Positions 10,072 through 19,391 are shown, counted from the stretch's first letter. The stretch: DNA of 39,121 bases from Candidatus Heimdallarchaeota archaeon LC_2 (GCA_001940725.1 MDVR01000039.1:1-39121), one strand, 5' to 3'. Notes: generated by a model from the letters alone, not told the origin. Translations and numbers: made by a program.

Positions 10072-10329
10072 TCAATAAATTGATTCTCCTTGAGAATTAA
10101 TCTTTTTTTCCAATCGATTTATCTTAACAAGTGCCTCTAATAACATACAAAATGAAGCTACAGCATGAGTATCTGGCCATGGAAATGTCGAGGCAGGTGC
10201 GGATAATTTATGTGCAGCAACCCAGAGTTCTTTGTAGTCTTCTCTTCTAACACCTCTGCCATATTTCCTCAACAATCTATCACGTATTGCTAACATTCTC
10301 ATTCGATACGTTTTTTGAGTTCGACCCAC
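10072..10329 (-). CDS. Small basic protein, unknown function
   Basis: An 85-residue protein with a strongly basic N-terminal half (RMRMLAIRDRLLRKYGRG) followed by a conserved-looking stretch with tryptophans and prolines (SAPASTFPWPDTHAVASF) and a helical C-terminus. The amino-acid composition and higher G+C than its surroundings suggest a real gene. I recognise no family. It is divergent from the zinc-ribbon gene at 10464, with 134 bases between the two start codons. Confidence 0.6.
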   Translation of the reverse strand: MGRTQKTYRMRMLAIRDRLLRKYGRGVRREDYKELWVAAHKLSAPASTFPWPDTHAVASFCMLLEALVKINRLEKKINSQGESIY

Positions 10330-10434
10330 AGTTCTATCACAACCTAAATTGTCTAAGAAAAAGATTCTAATATTTTGTAAATATAGATTTAGGTGACCTC
10401 AATAAAAGTGAAATTAAAAAAGGGGAGAGACTTT

Positions 10435-10467
10435 ATGAATTCGTGCAAGAAGATTCTAATACAATGA
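10435..10467 (+). CDS. Possible 10-codon leader peptide upstream of the zinc-ribbon gene
   Basis: ATG at 10435 follows a good GGGGAG site by 7 bases, the same spacing used by nuoJ, nuoK and nuoL here. It encodes MNSCKKILIQ and stops at TGA 10465-10467, overlapping the next ATG at 10464. This would couple translation of the two frames. It could equally be chance, with GTG 10443 as the true start of the longer gene. Confidence 0.3.
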   Translation: MNSCKKILIQ

Positions 10468-10766
10468 GTAATCGTAAAGCAAATATTATGATGGATCTTG
10501 CAAATGTTGCAATACTTATTATCCTAACAGCTTCAATTGTATTTGAAAGGTTCTCAATTTACATTGCTATTGGATCCTCACTATTAATTTGGCTCATTTT
10601 CGGAGGATTTTATTCTGAAATTAAGCAAAAATGGATAGAAAGACAAAAATTGGTTGATCAAGGAATTCCTCTTCATCAGTTCTGTAGTTATTGTTCATTA
10701 AGATTCAGTTTCACAAAAAATCAATGTCCTAGATGTGAAAAGATGGTGCTTGAGAAGAAAGATTAA
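10464..10766 (+). CDS. Membrane protein with C-terminal zinc ribbon
   Basis: From ATG 10464 the protein is 100 residues. Two close membrane segments are followed by a cytoplasmic-type basic stretch and a C-terminal zinc ribbon, CSYC...CPRC, with CxxC pairs at about residues 74-77 and 88-91. A longer GTG start at 10443 is in frame. I chose 10464 because the only Shine-Dalgarno-like site (GGGGAG at 10422-10427) is 7 bases before a different ATG at 10435. That ATG opens a 10-codon frame whose TGA overlaps ATG 10464 as ATGA. Function is unknown; such small TM-plus-zinc-ribbon proteins are common in Asgard genomes. Confidence 0.65.
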   Translation: MSNRKANIMMDLANVAILIILTASIVFERFSIYIAIGSSLLIWLIFGGFYSEIKQKWIERQKLVDQGIPLHQFCSYCSLRFSFTKNQCPRCEKMVLEKKD

Positions 10767-10782
10767 AAGTTCAAGTTAGCTC

Positions 10783-11334
10783 CTAATCGTCTTTAGGTAG
10801 TTCTTTAAGATCATCTGTAAGTTCGCCTATTAGTTCACTGATGTTCATATCTTTATGTGCAGAAATAATCATGTGCTTTAAATTGAGTATAGGGTCATCT
10901 AAGTATTTAGAGACAAGTGAGTTTAGTGCAACTGCTTGACCTGCGTCAACTAAATCAGCTCTTAATCCAATTAAATACTTTATTGTATCCTTAAACCTTC
11001 TATGCTTTTTTGCTACATCAATCCAACCGTCAATTTGTTTTATTGAAGTAGCATCACTGGCGTCATAGCAAAATAAGAAAGCGGATGTTCCATGTACCAT
11101 ATCATCGAATAAACCGCTAGAGAGATAATGTGATTGTCCTGCAAAATCCCAGATTTGAAGTTTGATATTATCTTTGATAACATTTACAAGATGAAAATCT
11201 AGGCCTCTTGTACTTTGAATAGCTGGATCTACTAAACCTTTAGATAAACGAATCATTAAGGTTGTTTTACCGGCACGTGGGGTTCCTAGAATCGCTATTT
11301 TATAAATATTGAATGTGTTCATTTCTTCGGCCAT
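10783..11334 (-). CDS. Small Ras-superfamily GTPase (Rab/Arf-like)
   Basis: A 183-residue GTPase. G1 is GTPRAGKTT (17-25), a threonine in the switch I region is at 42, and G3 is WDFAGQ with D63 to G66. The strand and turn FLFCYDASD follow. The G4 position reads GLRADL (123-128), so the usual NKxD is LRAD, keeping only the aspartate. G5 is SAHK at 158-161. The family switches between GTP and GDP states to control membrane or cytoskeletal processes in eukaryotes; Asgard archaea carry many such proteins. No C-terminal lipid-attachment cysteine is visible. It is convergent with the zinc-ribbon gene. The altered G4 may weaken guanine specificity, which is inference. A TATA-like box lies about 27 bases before the ATG. 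Confidence 0.88.
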   Translation of the reverse strand: MAEEMNTFNIYKIAILGTPRAGKTTLMIRLSKGLVDPAIQSTRGLDFHLVNVIKDNIKLQIWDFAGQSHYLSSGLFDDMVHGTSAFLFCYDASDATSIKQIDGWIDVAKKHRRFKDTIKYLIGLRADLVDAGQAVALNSLVSKYLDDPILNLKHMIISAHKDMNISELIGELTDDLKELPKDD

Positions 11335-11846
11335 TACAAGATTAAATTAAATTAAAAATATATTACGTTTTGCAAATAAATTGGATGGATTATTATTATT
11401 TTACTCAATTAACTAACATTTCTCTTAAACTCATTTTTCCAAAACTATGGTTTTATTTTCCCTTAGATTTAAACTTAGAGTATTATTTTTTTCTTGTACG
11501 AATTTCGTAATTTAAATCTGAAGATTTCATTCAAATGTTTGGTACATTAGAATTATAATAAATAGATCGTCTATTAGATGAAAGTAAAACCCATTTCTGA
11601 TAAAGGTTTAATGATTTTTATCTCAGCCAAGAAAACTCGATAATTTGAAATGTCATATTTACTCTTAAAACACATAATTTTTGATTATTAGGCTTAATGG
11701 TGAGATTTTTGATAACGAACTTATATTGAAAAACAAGTACTACTCACGGATTCAAAATAGCGAAATTATGAAGAAAATTAAACTGACAACTGTGTATAAC
11801 CTAAATTGTGTAATCTTTTAATAAGGTTGTAAACCCTAAGTTAAGT
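11335..11846. other. Long AT-rich intergenic region
   Basis: About 510 bases without a credible reading frame or G+C-rich island. It holds the promoter of the GTPase at its left end (TATA-like TAATATATTT on the minus strand near 11361). At its right end CTTTTAATAAGG near 11820 is about 27 bases before the ATG at 11847. Nothing else was recognised. Confidence 0.5.
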
Positions 11847-12065
11847 ATGACCATTCAGTTATTAAAAGGTAAACCTAGCAAAAACAAACATACAAAAGCA
11901 AGACTTCACCAGTCTACTGTTCAATCTGACATTTTATTTGAAGATAAAATTCATCCAAATGAAAAAGAATCAAAACAAATCGTTCATGAGACAAAGAATC
12001 GTTCAAATCAACATTTTCGTGATATTGCAAGCCATCATCAATATCTTCTAAATTTAATTAAATAA
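11847..12065 (+). CDS. Small hydrophilic protein, unknown function
   Basis: A 72-residue frame rich in lysine, histidine and glutamine, with no membrane segment or cysteine motif. Support comes from an ATG placed about 27 bases after a TATA-like sequence and from richer codon usage than the flanking spacer. I recognise no family. It lies 162 bases upstream of nuoH, but with a likely separate promoter between them. Confidence 0.45.
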   Translation: MTIQLLKGKPSKNKHTKARLHQSTVQSDILFEDKIHPNEKESKQIVHETKNRSNQHFRDIASHHQYLLNLIK

Positions 12066-12227
12066 GGTTTTCTTGAACAAATTTTCATTCTTAGGAATTT
12101 TTTATGAATAAAATATAACGAATCTCTATATTTTTTAATTTTTTAAATTACCAAATGCATTTCAAAACACTCTCGATCATTGTTCGATAATACCATTTAA
12201 GTTCATTTAAATTTCTACGAACACATA

Positions 12228-13379
12228 ATGAGTGAACCTTTTATACCCAAAAATCCCAATCTTCCTTTTGAAGAATTCTTAAATGATTCCTTTATCGGGG
12301 ATAGATTTGAGATACCGGGAGGTGTAATGGTTGCCATTGGAATGGTCATTATTGGGACCTATCTCTTGGTAAATCAATTATTTGCTCCATGGGTAGAACG
12401 AAAGGTCATGGCAAGACAACAAGGCAGGCGTGGACCTGTTCATGTTGGTTGGCGAGGATCATTACAAATACCTGCAGATTTACTAAAATTAATTTTGAAA
12501 GAAGATATTAGACCTGCAGGTGCAGACAAAGTCGGTTTCTTCTTATCTATATTAATTGTCGGAACAACGGCTATTCTAACTTTTGCACCATTTCCACTAA
12601 CAGGTGGATTACTTGCAGGAAACTTTAGTGTAGGTATTTTATATGTATTTGCTATTTTTAGTGTTTTCCCACCATTTATGTTGGTTGGAGGATGGGCTTC
12701 AAATTCCAAATATGCATTACTTGGAGGATTTAGAAGTGCGGGTCAATTAATCGCTTATGAAATTCCAATGTTCGTGTCAATTTTGGGTATCATTGCTGTT
12801 ACTCAGTCTTTTTCATTAATTGATATAACTGAAAATCAGATGAACGGTGGGTGGTTCCTATTCCGCTTTTGGGGATTTGGATTAATTGCAGGTGTTATCT
12901 TCTTTCTTTCAGGTTATGCAGAAACTGAGAGGGTTCCGTTTGATATTCCTGAAGCCGAGGCAGAATTGGTTATGGGTCCGAGAACAGAATTTACTGGTTG
13001 GAGATATGCAATGATTATGATGTCTGAGTATTTGCATTTATTCATTAATTCTCTGCTTTTCATTTATCTATTCTTGGGAGGTTATGATCCAATTCCAATT
13101 CCATTAGATGGAGTAAGTATTTTTGGAAACGAGATAATTTCAACAGGATTTCTAGCAGATTTCAGAACCAACACATTGATACAATTTCTCACAATAACTG
13201 GAAAATTATATTTTATGGTATTTATTGCTGCTTGGTTAAGAAGTTCATTGGCAAGATTTAGAATTGATCAATTACTTTCACTAGGTTGGAAAATTCTGCT
13301 TCCACTTAGTTTAATTTCAACACTCGCAATACTTGGATTTTCAGATCTTGATGTATTCTCGTATGCATCAGAAACCTAG
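12228..13379 (+). CDS. nuoH: NADH-quinone oxidoreductase-type complex I subunit H
   Basis: The 383-residue membrane protein has about eight or nine helices. It shows the hallmark loops of NuoH/ND1: APWVERKVMARQQGRRGP near residues 45-65, and ERVPFDIPEAEAELVMGP at about 237-254 followed by TEFTGWRYAMIMMSEY. These acidic and basic residues line the quinone (or other lipophilic electron carrier) chamber and link it to the proton channels. It begins the cluster nuoHJKL-MN. The next gene, nuoJ, follows after 11 bases with a strong Shine-Dalgarno site, while nuoH itself has none and is probably leaderless. In most clusters nuoI would sit between H and J; it does not here. Confidence 0.95.
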   Translation: MSEPFIPKNPNLPFEEFLNDSFIGDRFEIPGGVMVAIGMVIIGTYLLVNQLFAPWVERKVMARQQGRRGPVHVGWRGSLQIPADLLKLILKEDIRPAGADKVGFFLSILIVGTTAILTFAPFPLTGGLLAGNFSVGILYVFAIFSVFPPFMLVGGWASNSKYALLGGFRSAGQLIAYEIPMFVSILGIIAVTQSFSLIDITENQMNGGWFLFRFWGFGLIAGVIFFLSGYAETERVPFDIPEAEAELVMGPRTEFTGWRYAMIMMSEYLHLFINSLLFIYLFLGGYDPIPIPLDGVSIFGNEIISTGFLADFRTNTLIQFLTITGKLYFMVFIAAWLRSSLARFRIDQLLSLGWKILLPLSLISTLAILGFSDLDVFSYASET

Positions 13380-13390
13380 GAGGAAACAAA

Positions 13391-14035
13391 ATGGCTTTAG
13401 ATTTAACAGATATCACACAAATTGCATTTTTCTTAATAGCACTCTTTATTCTATTTACAATGTTTATGTCCTTGACTGTTGACAAAGTTATGCAGTCAAC
13501 TTATTGGCTAATTTTAATGCTAGCCGGAGTAGGAGTCACTTTCCTTTTGGCAAATTCAGAAATATTATTTGTTATGCAAATTTCGATTTATGGAGGTGGA
13601 ATTGCGGTATTATTTTTATTTGCAGTTCTATTAACCAAACATGATGAAAGAGTATTTCCAGAAACTTTCAGTGAATTTATTAAAAATACATGGACCCAAC
13701 TTGGACTATTCTTACTATTAGCGGCTAACCTCTCATTTATGATGGTAAAAGTTGTTACTAGTCAAGAATACAAAGATAGTATATCCGGATTATCTGTATT
13801 AGGAGATACGGATAGACGAGTATATAGTGAGGGTGATCAGGTAGGTGCATTTAAGGTTACCAAAAATTTTGCTGAATTTCTATGGGGAGATTTTAGTCAA
13901 GTAATTCCATTTTTAGGTTTATTACTATTGTCAGCCTTATTGGGTTCAATAAAACTCGTAATAAGGGAATGGGATATTGAAGAACTAAGTCCCGAAATGA
14001 GTGCTAGGTACGGTAGTTCGGAGGTAGAACAATGA
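13391..14035 (+). CDS. nuoJ: Complex I subunit J
   Basis: A 214-residue protein with about five membrane helices. The signature stretch FVMQISIYGGGIAVLFLFAVLLT (here cut to its core, IYGGGIAVLFLFAVLL) near residues 60-78 is the unwound helix 3 typical of NuoJ/ND6. The C-terminal tail WDIEELSPEMS is longer than in many bacteria. AGGAGG at 13378-13383 precedes the ATG by 7 bases. The stop overlaps the nuoK start by four bases. It belongs to the membrane arm that moves protons. Confidence 0.93.
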   Translation: MALDLTDITQIAFFLIALFILFTMFMSLTVDKVMQSTYWLILMLAGVGVTFLLANSEILFVMQISIYGGGIAVLFLFAVLLTKHDERVFPETFSEFIKNTWTQLGLFLLLAANLSFMMVKVVTSQEYKDSISGLSVLGDTDRRVYSEGDQVGAFKVTKNFAEFLWGDFSQVIPFLGLLLLSALLGSIKLVIREWDIEELSPEMSARYGSSEVEQ

Positions 14036-14355
14036 TCCCGGTTGAATACTATTTAGTTTTGAGTGCCATTATGTTTACTTCAGGTTTGTTCGGTGTATTA
14101 ACACAACGAAATGCCGTTAGAATATTAATTTCAGTTGAAATAATGATAAACGGAACAAATGTAGCTATTGTTGCATTTAATGGAATGTTTGGAACGGATT
14201 CTGGACAAGAGGGTTGGGTTTTCATATTTATAATTATTGGAGTTGCAGCGGCTGAAGCTGCAATAGGATTAGCAATTTTCCTTTCAATTTATAGAAATTT
14301 TGGGGAAATTACAGTATCAAATATATTCACTCTACGAGAACAGGAGGTCAATTAA
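14032..14355 (+). CDS. nuoK: Complex I subunit K
   Basis: A 107-residue protein with three membrane helices, the normal length for NuoK/ND4L. It carries the buried glutamates of the family: one in RILISVEIMINGTNV near residue 40 and one in VAAAEAAIGLAIF near residue 77. GGAGGT at 14020-14025 lies 6 bases before the ATG, which overlaps the nuoJ stop (ATGA). nuoL follows directly with no gap. It provides the link in the chain of charged residues between subunit H and the antiporter-like subunits. Confidence 0.94.
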   Translation: MIPVEYYLVLSAIMFTSGLFGVLTQRNAVRILISVEIMINGTNVAIVAFNGMFGTDSGQEGWVFIFIIIGVAAAEAAIGLAIFLSIYRNFGEITVSNIFTLREQEVN

Positions 14356-16518
14356 ATGGCAGGCGAGATTCACCATTTTGGTACAGATGAAAATATTATT
14401 GTATTTTCAATTTTAGTAATTTTGGTCCCTTTTATTACAGGAATTTTCCTGATGGGAGTAAGAGGACTTGAGATTAAAAGAGGAAAAAATTATTCTGAAA
14501 GATTTAGCAGTATCGTGGGAGTAGGTGGTTTGGCCACTTCTTGGATATTCTCAATCTTGGTCGCAATCGATTATTTCAGAAATTATATTACACTTGGAGA
14601 ACACGCGGAAGTAGATAAAATTCAGTATGATTATGAATTTCTTCCATCTCATGTTGGTTCATTAAAATGGGGAATATTACTCGACCCGTTAGCAGTAATA
14701 TTTTTGGTAGTACTGACCACGATCGCATTTCTTATACATTTATATTCAAAAGATTACATGCATGCGGATCCTAGTTATACTCGATTCTTCGGAACGATGA
14801 ACTTTTTCACTGCGAGCATGTTAGGGTTCATTTTAGCACCTAATCTATTCATGGGATTCATATTTTGGGAATTTTTAGGTTTCTCATCATATTTATTGAT
14901 TGGATTTTACTGGCATAAACCCTCAGCATCATCTGCAATGAAGAAAGCATTTCTTTACAACAAAGTTGGAGATGTATCTTTCATGGTTGGAATTGCATTA
15001 ATCTATAGAAAAATGGTAGTTTTAGCTCCAAACAAATCTTTGGATTACCTTGAAATAGCTCGTCAAATCGAGGTAGGGGGTTTAAAGTTTGGGGATATGA
15101 TCTTCCCTGCTCTACTTATATTTGGAGGTGCTGTCGGAAAATCTGCACAATTCCCACTCTTCGGATGGCTTCCAGAAGCGATGGAGGGACCGACTCCGGT
15201 CAGTTCATTATTACACTCTTCAACCATGGTAAAAGCAGGTTTGTTTTTAGTCGCTCGTAACTACTTTTTATTCTATCAAAACCAGGGTTCTGAAGCCATA
15301 ACCCACGTCACAGGTGTCGTTACACAAAGTAATTTAGATGTTGCGTCAATTGTTGCATGGACTGGTACAATAACTGCCTTATTAGGTGCCTTGATTGCTT
15401 TATCACAAGGTGACATCAAGAAAGTTCTAGCATTTTCCACTATATCACAGTTAGGATATATTATGATGGCATTAGGGTCTGGTGGAATAACCGCTGGTTT
15501 CTACCATATTATTTCTCATGCTACATTTAAATCATTATTATTTTTATGTGCAGGTGCGGTAATCCATTCTGTACACAGCCAAGATATGAAAGACATGGGT
15601 GGACTGAAAAATTATATGCCTGCAACCACTATAACCATGGGAATAGGTTTATTAGGTCTTTCAGGGGTTATTTTTACTAATGGTTTCTGGAGTAAGGATG
15701 CAGTCTTATTATCAATCAAAGAAAATGACGCTATTATCTTCAATGAACTAGCTTGGGGTATTGCAGTTCTAACTGCAGGAATTACGGCTTTTTATTCTGC
15801 AAAATTATTCATTCTAGTATTTCTTGGAGAAGGAAGATATGATAGAGATCATGTTCATCCAGCTCCAACTGCAAGATATATGAAAATTCCTTTAATTGCT
15901 CTAGCATCACTTGTGGTTATTGAAAGTATTTGGTGGACATTTGGAACATTAATTCCTTCACTGAGAGACAATCATGCATCCTATTGGAATTTTGAAGTCG
16001 CTCTTGGATCTTTACTGAATACTCATGGTGGTGAATTCACTTTTGCTGATGCAGTACCATCTACTTTGATGGGACTTATCGGAATTACATTAGCATTTGT
16101 TGTGTACTATTGGGAAATACCTGCAGCTGTTTCTATTAAAGCTTCAAGTTTTATGGCTTCTTTAGAAAAAGTTGCTTATAACAGATTTGGAGTGGATAAA
16201 TTAATCTACTGGATTGTTGAAACCCCTGTTATGTGGATAGGTGACAGGTTCCAATATGTAGACAAAGAAATTATTGATGGAATTTTTGTTGATCAATTGG
16301 CTGCTGAAGGTTCTCTTTTCGTTGCAGAAAAATCAGATGATTTTGATAGAGGTATAATAGATGGAACTGTAGATTGGTTTGGTAATAGAACGCGAGACAT
16401 TGGTTACAATCTACGAACTCATGCAACTGGAAAAACACCAAATTATGCAAGATTCATTAGTTTAGGATTAGCCTCAATATTATTGATCTTTACACTCAAC
16501 AATCTAATATCATTCTAA
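14356..16518 (+). CDS. nuoL: Complex I subunit L (antiporter-like)
   Basis: The 720-residue protein has the NuoL layout: about 14 core helices, then a lateral helix and a final membrane segment that ends the protein. Key pieces are FWEFLGFSSYLLIGFYWHK with the helix-5 glutamate, KSAQFPLFGWLPEAMEGPTP, LHSSTMVKAGLFL, and SQGDIKKVLAFSTISQLGY. It is one of three proton-translocating antiporter-like subunits. An AGGAGGT site at 14342-14348 sits 7 bases before the ATG. Downstream, an unrelated gene lies antisense between nuoL and nuoM. Confidence 0.95.
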   Translation: MAGEIHHFGTDENIIVFSILVILVPFITGIFLMGVRGLEIKRGKNYSERFSSIVGVGGLATSWIFSILVAIDYFRNYITLGEHAEVDKIQYDYEFLPSHVGSLKWGILLDPLAVIFLVVLTTIAFLIHLYSKDYMHADPSYTRFFGTMNFFTASMLGFILAPNLFMGFIFWEFLGFSSYLLIGFYWHKPSASSAMKKAFLYNKVGDVSFMVGIALIYRKMVVLAPNKSLDYLEIARQIEVGGLKFGDMIFPALLIFGGAVGKSAQFPLFGWLPEAMEGPTPVSSLLHSSTMVKAGLFLVARNYFLFYQNQGSEAITHVTGVVTQSNLDVASIVAWTGTITALLGALIALSQGDIKKVLAFSTISQLGYIMMALGSGGITAGFYHIISHATFKSLLFLCAGAVIHSVHSQDMKDMGGLKNYMPATTITMGIGLLGLSGVIFTNGFWSKDAVLLSIKENDAIIFNELAWGIAVLTAGITAFYSAKLFILVFLGEGRYDRDHVHPAPTARYMKIPLIALASLVVIESIWWTFGTLIPSLRDNHASYWNFEVALGSLLNTHGGEFTFADAVPSTLMGLIGITLAFVVYYWEIPAAVSIKASSFMASLEKVAYNRFGVDKLIYWIVETPVMWIGDRFQYVDKEIIDGIFVDQLAAEGSLFVAEKSDDFDRGIIDGTVDWFGNRTRDIGYNLRTHATGKTPNYARFISLGLASILLIFTLNNLISF

Positions 16519-16577
16519 TTATAAATAATTCTTAAAGATATAAAATTGAAATATTTAAATTTCTTATTTAAATAATT

Positions 16578-17576
16578 TTATTTCTGTTTTGATCCCAGAA
16601 CTGCAGGTTTCGAATTTAAATCAAGTATGGTTAAACGATTATCTGGGTGGTATGGTATCATTTTATCTGTTTTAATTGAAGCAGTCGAATTCCATCCTGT
16701 GATTTCTCCAGGAGAATCATAAAGTCCTGAGACAACATGAATTCTTTGCCCAATTGTGGGTGGCTTTCCAAATGCTGCTTTCTTAATTTGAATATTTGAT
16801 ATTTCTTGAGTTTCGATTACTTTATCCTCGTTTGGAGTCGCAATCACAGTACCTCGTTGTAAATATCGAGGAAGAATACCTTTCAGAGCTAAACCCACAT
16901 GAGTTCCAACCGATGCCGATTTCACCTCTTCATCGTTTACCTGAATTGATCTAACTTGACCAGATTGTTCAGATGGATATGCGACTATTTTTTGCCCTTT
17001 AGTAACTGTCCCAGACATAATCGTTCCTAAAATCACACTTCCTACACCTTGAACAGGAAATGCATGATCCACCTCGATAGCTAAATACTTGTCTAAATCT
17101 CCTCGAGGGCCTTTGTACTTTGAATATAATTCTTCTTTTGCATCAATAAATCCTTTACTATTATTTATCATTAATCCATCCCAATTTGATAATGATAATT
17201 TGGAAAATGCCTTTTTCATCTGATCAAGATAAAGATTAAGTCCTATAGTATCATCTCCTAAAACAGAATATACACCTGGTAAATTCAAACAATCTGCTAA
17301 GATTGCCATTTCTCCTGTATAATGATCTAAACCTATTTTTGAAACACCCAAAACAACTGCATCGGACATATGAGCTGTTATGATTAAAGGAAGCATTTTC
17401 TTTGGAAACCCATTCGGTATTATTGTTGTTTGAAGGAATTGTTGATTTTTGGTGGTGTAAATCGTAATATCAGTTGATGTCCCTTTTTTACCCCAAGAAT
17501 TTCCTAGGAATTCACTTCCCTCATTATCTGCAGATAGAACACCAATTTGAATATGATTCATAGTATAATTACACAT
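16578..17576 (-). CDS. SelB/EF-Tu-like protein with degenerate GTPase domain
   Basis: Residues from about 165 to 245 of this 332-residue protein form an EF-Tu domain 2 (AFPVQGVGSVILGTIMSGTV, then VRSIQVNDEEVKSASVGTHVG and LPRYLQRGTVIA). A domain-3-like beta segment follows. The first 160 residues occupy the place of the G domain but lack the P-loop GHVDHGKT; the N-terminus reads HIQIGVLSADNEGSEFLG. NKxD is also not evident. This pattern resembles the SelB-like paralogues of archaea, whose role is not well defined. It lies antisense inside the nuo cluster and is divergent from nuoM. A second Met at residue 6 is an equally good start. GTP binding is doubtful. Confidence 0.7.
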   Translation of the reverse strand: MCNYTMNHIQIGVLSADNEGSEFLGNSWGKKGTSTDITIYTTKNQQFLQTTIIPNGFPKKMLPLIITAHMSDAVVLGVSKIGLDHYTGEMAILADCLNLPGVYSVLGDDTIGLNLYLDQMKKAFSKLSLSNWDGLMINNSKGFIDAKEELYSKYKGPRGDLDKYLAIEVDHAFPVQGVGSVILGTIMSGTVTKGQKIVAYPSEQSGQVRSIQVNDEEVKSASVGTHVGLALKGILPRYLQRGTVIATPNEDKVIETQEISNIQIKKAAFGKPPTIGQRIHVVSGLYDSPGEITGWNSTASIKTDKMIPYHPDNRLTILDLNSKPAVLGSKQK

Positions 17577-17821
17577 CTCATTTCATCATTTAAATTGGTT
17601 CATTTAATGTCCTTTTCATAAAATGGATAAAGAAGAAATTAACAACGATAATATATTTTTTTTTAATTGACTTATATCAATCATAACGGTTTAAGGTCAA
17701 ATACACTCAGATTCCGCGATATTAGATAAACACAAACAAATTATTGACGTTAAAATTAAAGCAAGAACAATTGTGTTAAAAAGCATCTTCAAATGGGAAA
17801 CCGAGTAATAGAGGATTTATT

Positions 17822-19381
17822 ATGAACTATGAATTGATCATTTTAATGGTTCTCCCCATTGCCTTGGCTTTGCCAATGTATATGGTAGGTAGAAAGAATA
17901 CTTCACTAGCCAAATGGCTAACAACTTTAATTATAGGATCTACAACATTCTACAGTATGTGGCTATGGGTCAAACATTTTGCAGGTAATGCAATAATTTA
18001 CAATTCAGATGATGGGGAAGCTGGATTCAAAATGTTATACAAAGCAGAATGGATACCAGATTTGGGTGTAAAATTCGCAGTTGGTGCTGATGGATTAAGC
18101 ATGCCGTTGATTGTCTTGACACAAGTTGTATTTTTGGTATCTGTAGTAAGCAGTTTCTACGTTAAAGATCAGGAAGCCACATATTATGCACTTATTCTTG
18201 TTCTTAATTCAGCAGTAATTGGGACTTTTGTTGCATTAGATCTTCTACTTTTTTACATTGCTTGGGAACTTGTACTAGTACCAATGTTCTTCCTAATTCA
18301 TATTTGGGGTGGCGATAATCGAAAATACGCCGCTATTAAATTCTTTATTTATACTCATTTAGCTTCACTTGTGATGTTAATCGGATTATTTTATATTTAC
18401 ATTGAAGGTGGTAGCACCTTCTATCTTCCTGATCTTAAAGACAATTTCACAAACGGTTCAATCAGCTTTGGAACAATATCACTTATTTTCTGGTTAGTAT
18501 TCATTGGATTCGTAACAAAATTTCCACAAGTGCCAGTTCATACTTGGCTACCTGATGCACACGTACAGGCCCCCTCCCCCGGTTCTGCAATTCTAGCAGG
18601 ATTATTACTAAAAATGGGTGGTTATGGATTGATGCGAGTTGGTTTTTGGCTCCTTGCAGGAGCCCAAGAAGATGGAGAATATTTCTTTGATTCAGCTGAA
18701 GGAGAAAGAATTCGAATAATCATTGCGATAGTGGGGGTTGTTTCAATGGTTTATCCAGCATTCGTCGCTTTGCGTCAGGATGATCTTAAGAGGATGATTG
18801 CTTACAGTTCAATTTCTCACATGGGTATAGTTTTACTGGGATTGGCAGCATATAACACAAACGGATTTAATGCAGCAATGTTCATGATGATCGCTCATGG
18901 TGTAATATCTCCAGCATTATTTTTACTTTCTGGAGTTATCGAGCACAATACAAAAAGTCATACTCGTTTAATGTCAAAAGTAGGTGGTCTAGGTCATAAA
19001 ATGCCTTTTGTTACCGGATTATTCGTATTCATGGGTTTCGCATCTGCTGGTTTACCTGGATTAGCCGGGTTTGTAGCAGAATTTGCAGCATTTCTTGGAA
19101 TGTTTGAAAGTGAGTTGTTAACAGATGGTATTCACCTTTGGATTCCAGTTATTGCGGTAATGTCAATTATTGTTACAGCAGGTTATTATTTGTGGGCTAT
19201 ACAAAAGGTATTATTCAATGAGCCTACTGGCGAACTGGATAATGCTGAAATTGCTAAATGGTGGGAAACGGGTCCAATCCTAGTATTAGCTATATTCACT
19301 TTAGTTCTAGGATTATATCCAAAGTTAGTATATGGAACATTAGATGATTGGTCCAATAGTATACCTGGACTACAACCTTAA
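17822..19381 (+). CDS. nuoM: Complex I subunit M (antiporter-like)
   Basis: A 519-residue protein with about 14 membrane helices. Diagnostic segments are LLLFYIAWELVLVPMFFLI with the helix-5 glutamate, FVTKFPQVPVHTWLPDAH, PSPGSAILAGLLLKMGGYG and RQDDLKRMIAYSSISHMG. GAGGA at 17811-17815 precedes the ATG by 6 bases. A 245-base divergent spacer separates it from the antisense SelB-like gene, so it is probably transcribed separately from nuoHJKL. nuoN follows, with its Shine-Dalgarno site overlapping the nuoM stop codon. Confidence 0.95.
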   Translation: MNYELIILMVLPIALALPMYMVGRKNTSLAKWLTTLIIGSTTFYSMWLWVKHFAGNAIIYNSDDGEAGFKMLYKAEWIPDLGVKFAVGADGLSMPLIVLTQVVFLVSVVSSFYVKDQEATYYALILVLNSAVIGTFVALDLLLFYIAWELVLVPMFFLIHIWGGDNRKYAAIKFFIYTHLASLVMLIGLFYIYIEGGSTFYLPDLKDNFTNGSISFGTISLIFWLVFIGFVTKFPQVPVHTWLPDAHVQAPSPGSAILAGLLLKMGGYGLMRVGFWLLAGAQEDGEYFFDSAEGERIRIIIAIVGVVSMVYPAFVALRQDDLKRMIAYSSISHMGIVLLGLAAYNTNGFNAAMFMMIAHGVISPALFLLSGVIEHNTKSHTRLMSKVGGLGHKMPFVTGLFVFMGFASAGLPGLAGFVAEFAAFLGMFESELLTDGIHLWIPVIAVMSIIVTAGYYLWAIQKVLFNEPTGELDNAEIAKWWETGPILVLAIFTLVLGLYPKLVYGTLDDWSNSIPGLQP

Positions 19382-19385
19382 GGAG
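19380..19385 (+). promoter_or_regulatory. Shine-Dalgarno site deciding the nuoN start
   Basis: AAGGAG overlaps the nuoM stop codon. It is 6 bases from ATT 19392 and 9 from ATT 19395, but 81 bases from the first ATG of nuoN. Its position therefore argues for initiation at ATT. Confidence 0.6.
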
Positions 19386-19391
19386 TGAATT

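Noticed and set aside
12440..12709. 89-codon minus-strand frame within nuoH
   Set aside because: nuoH is unmistakable over these bases.
14356..16518. Mrp-type antiporter instead of complex I subunit
   Set aside because: Gene order H-J-K-L-M-N and clear NuoH and NuoK signatures point to complex I.
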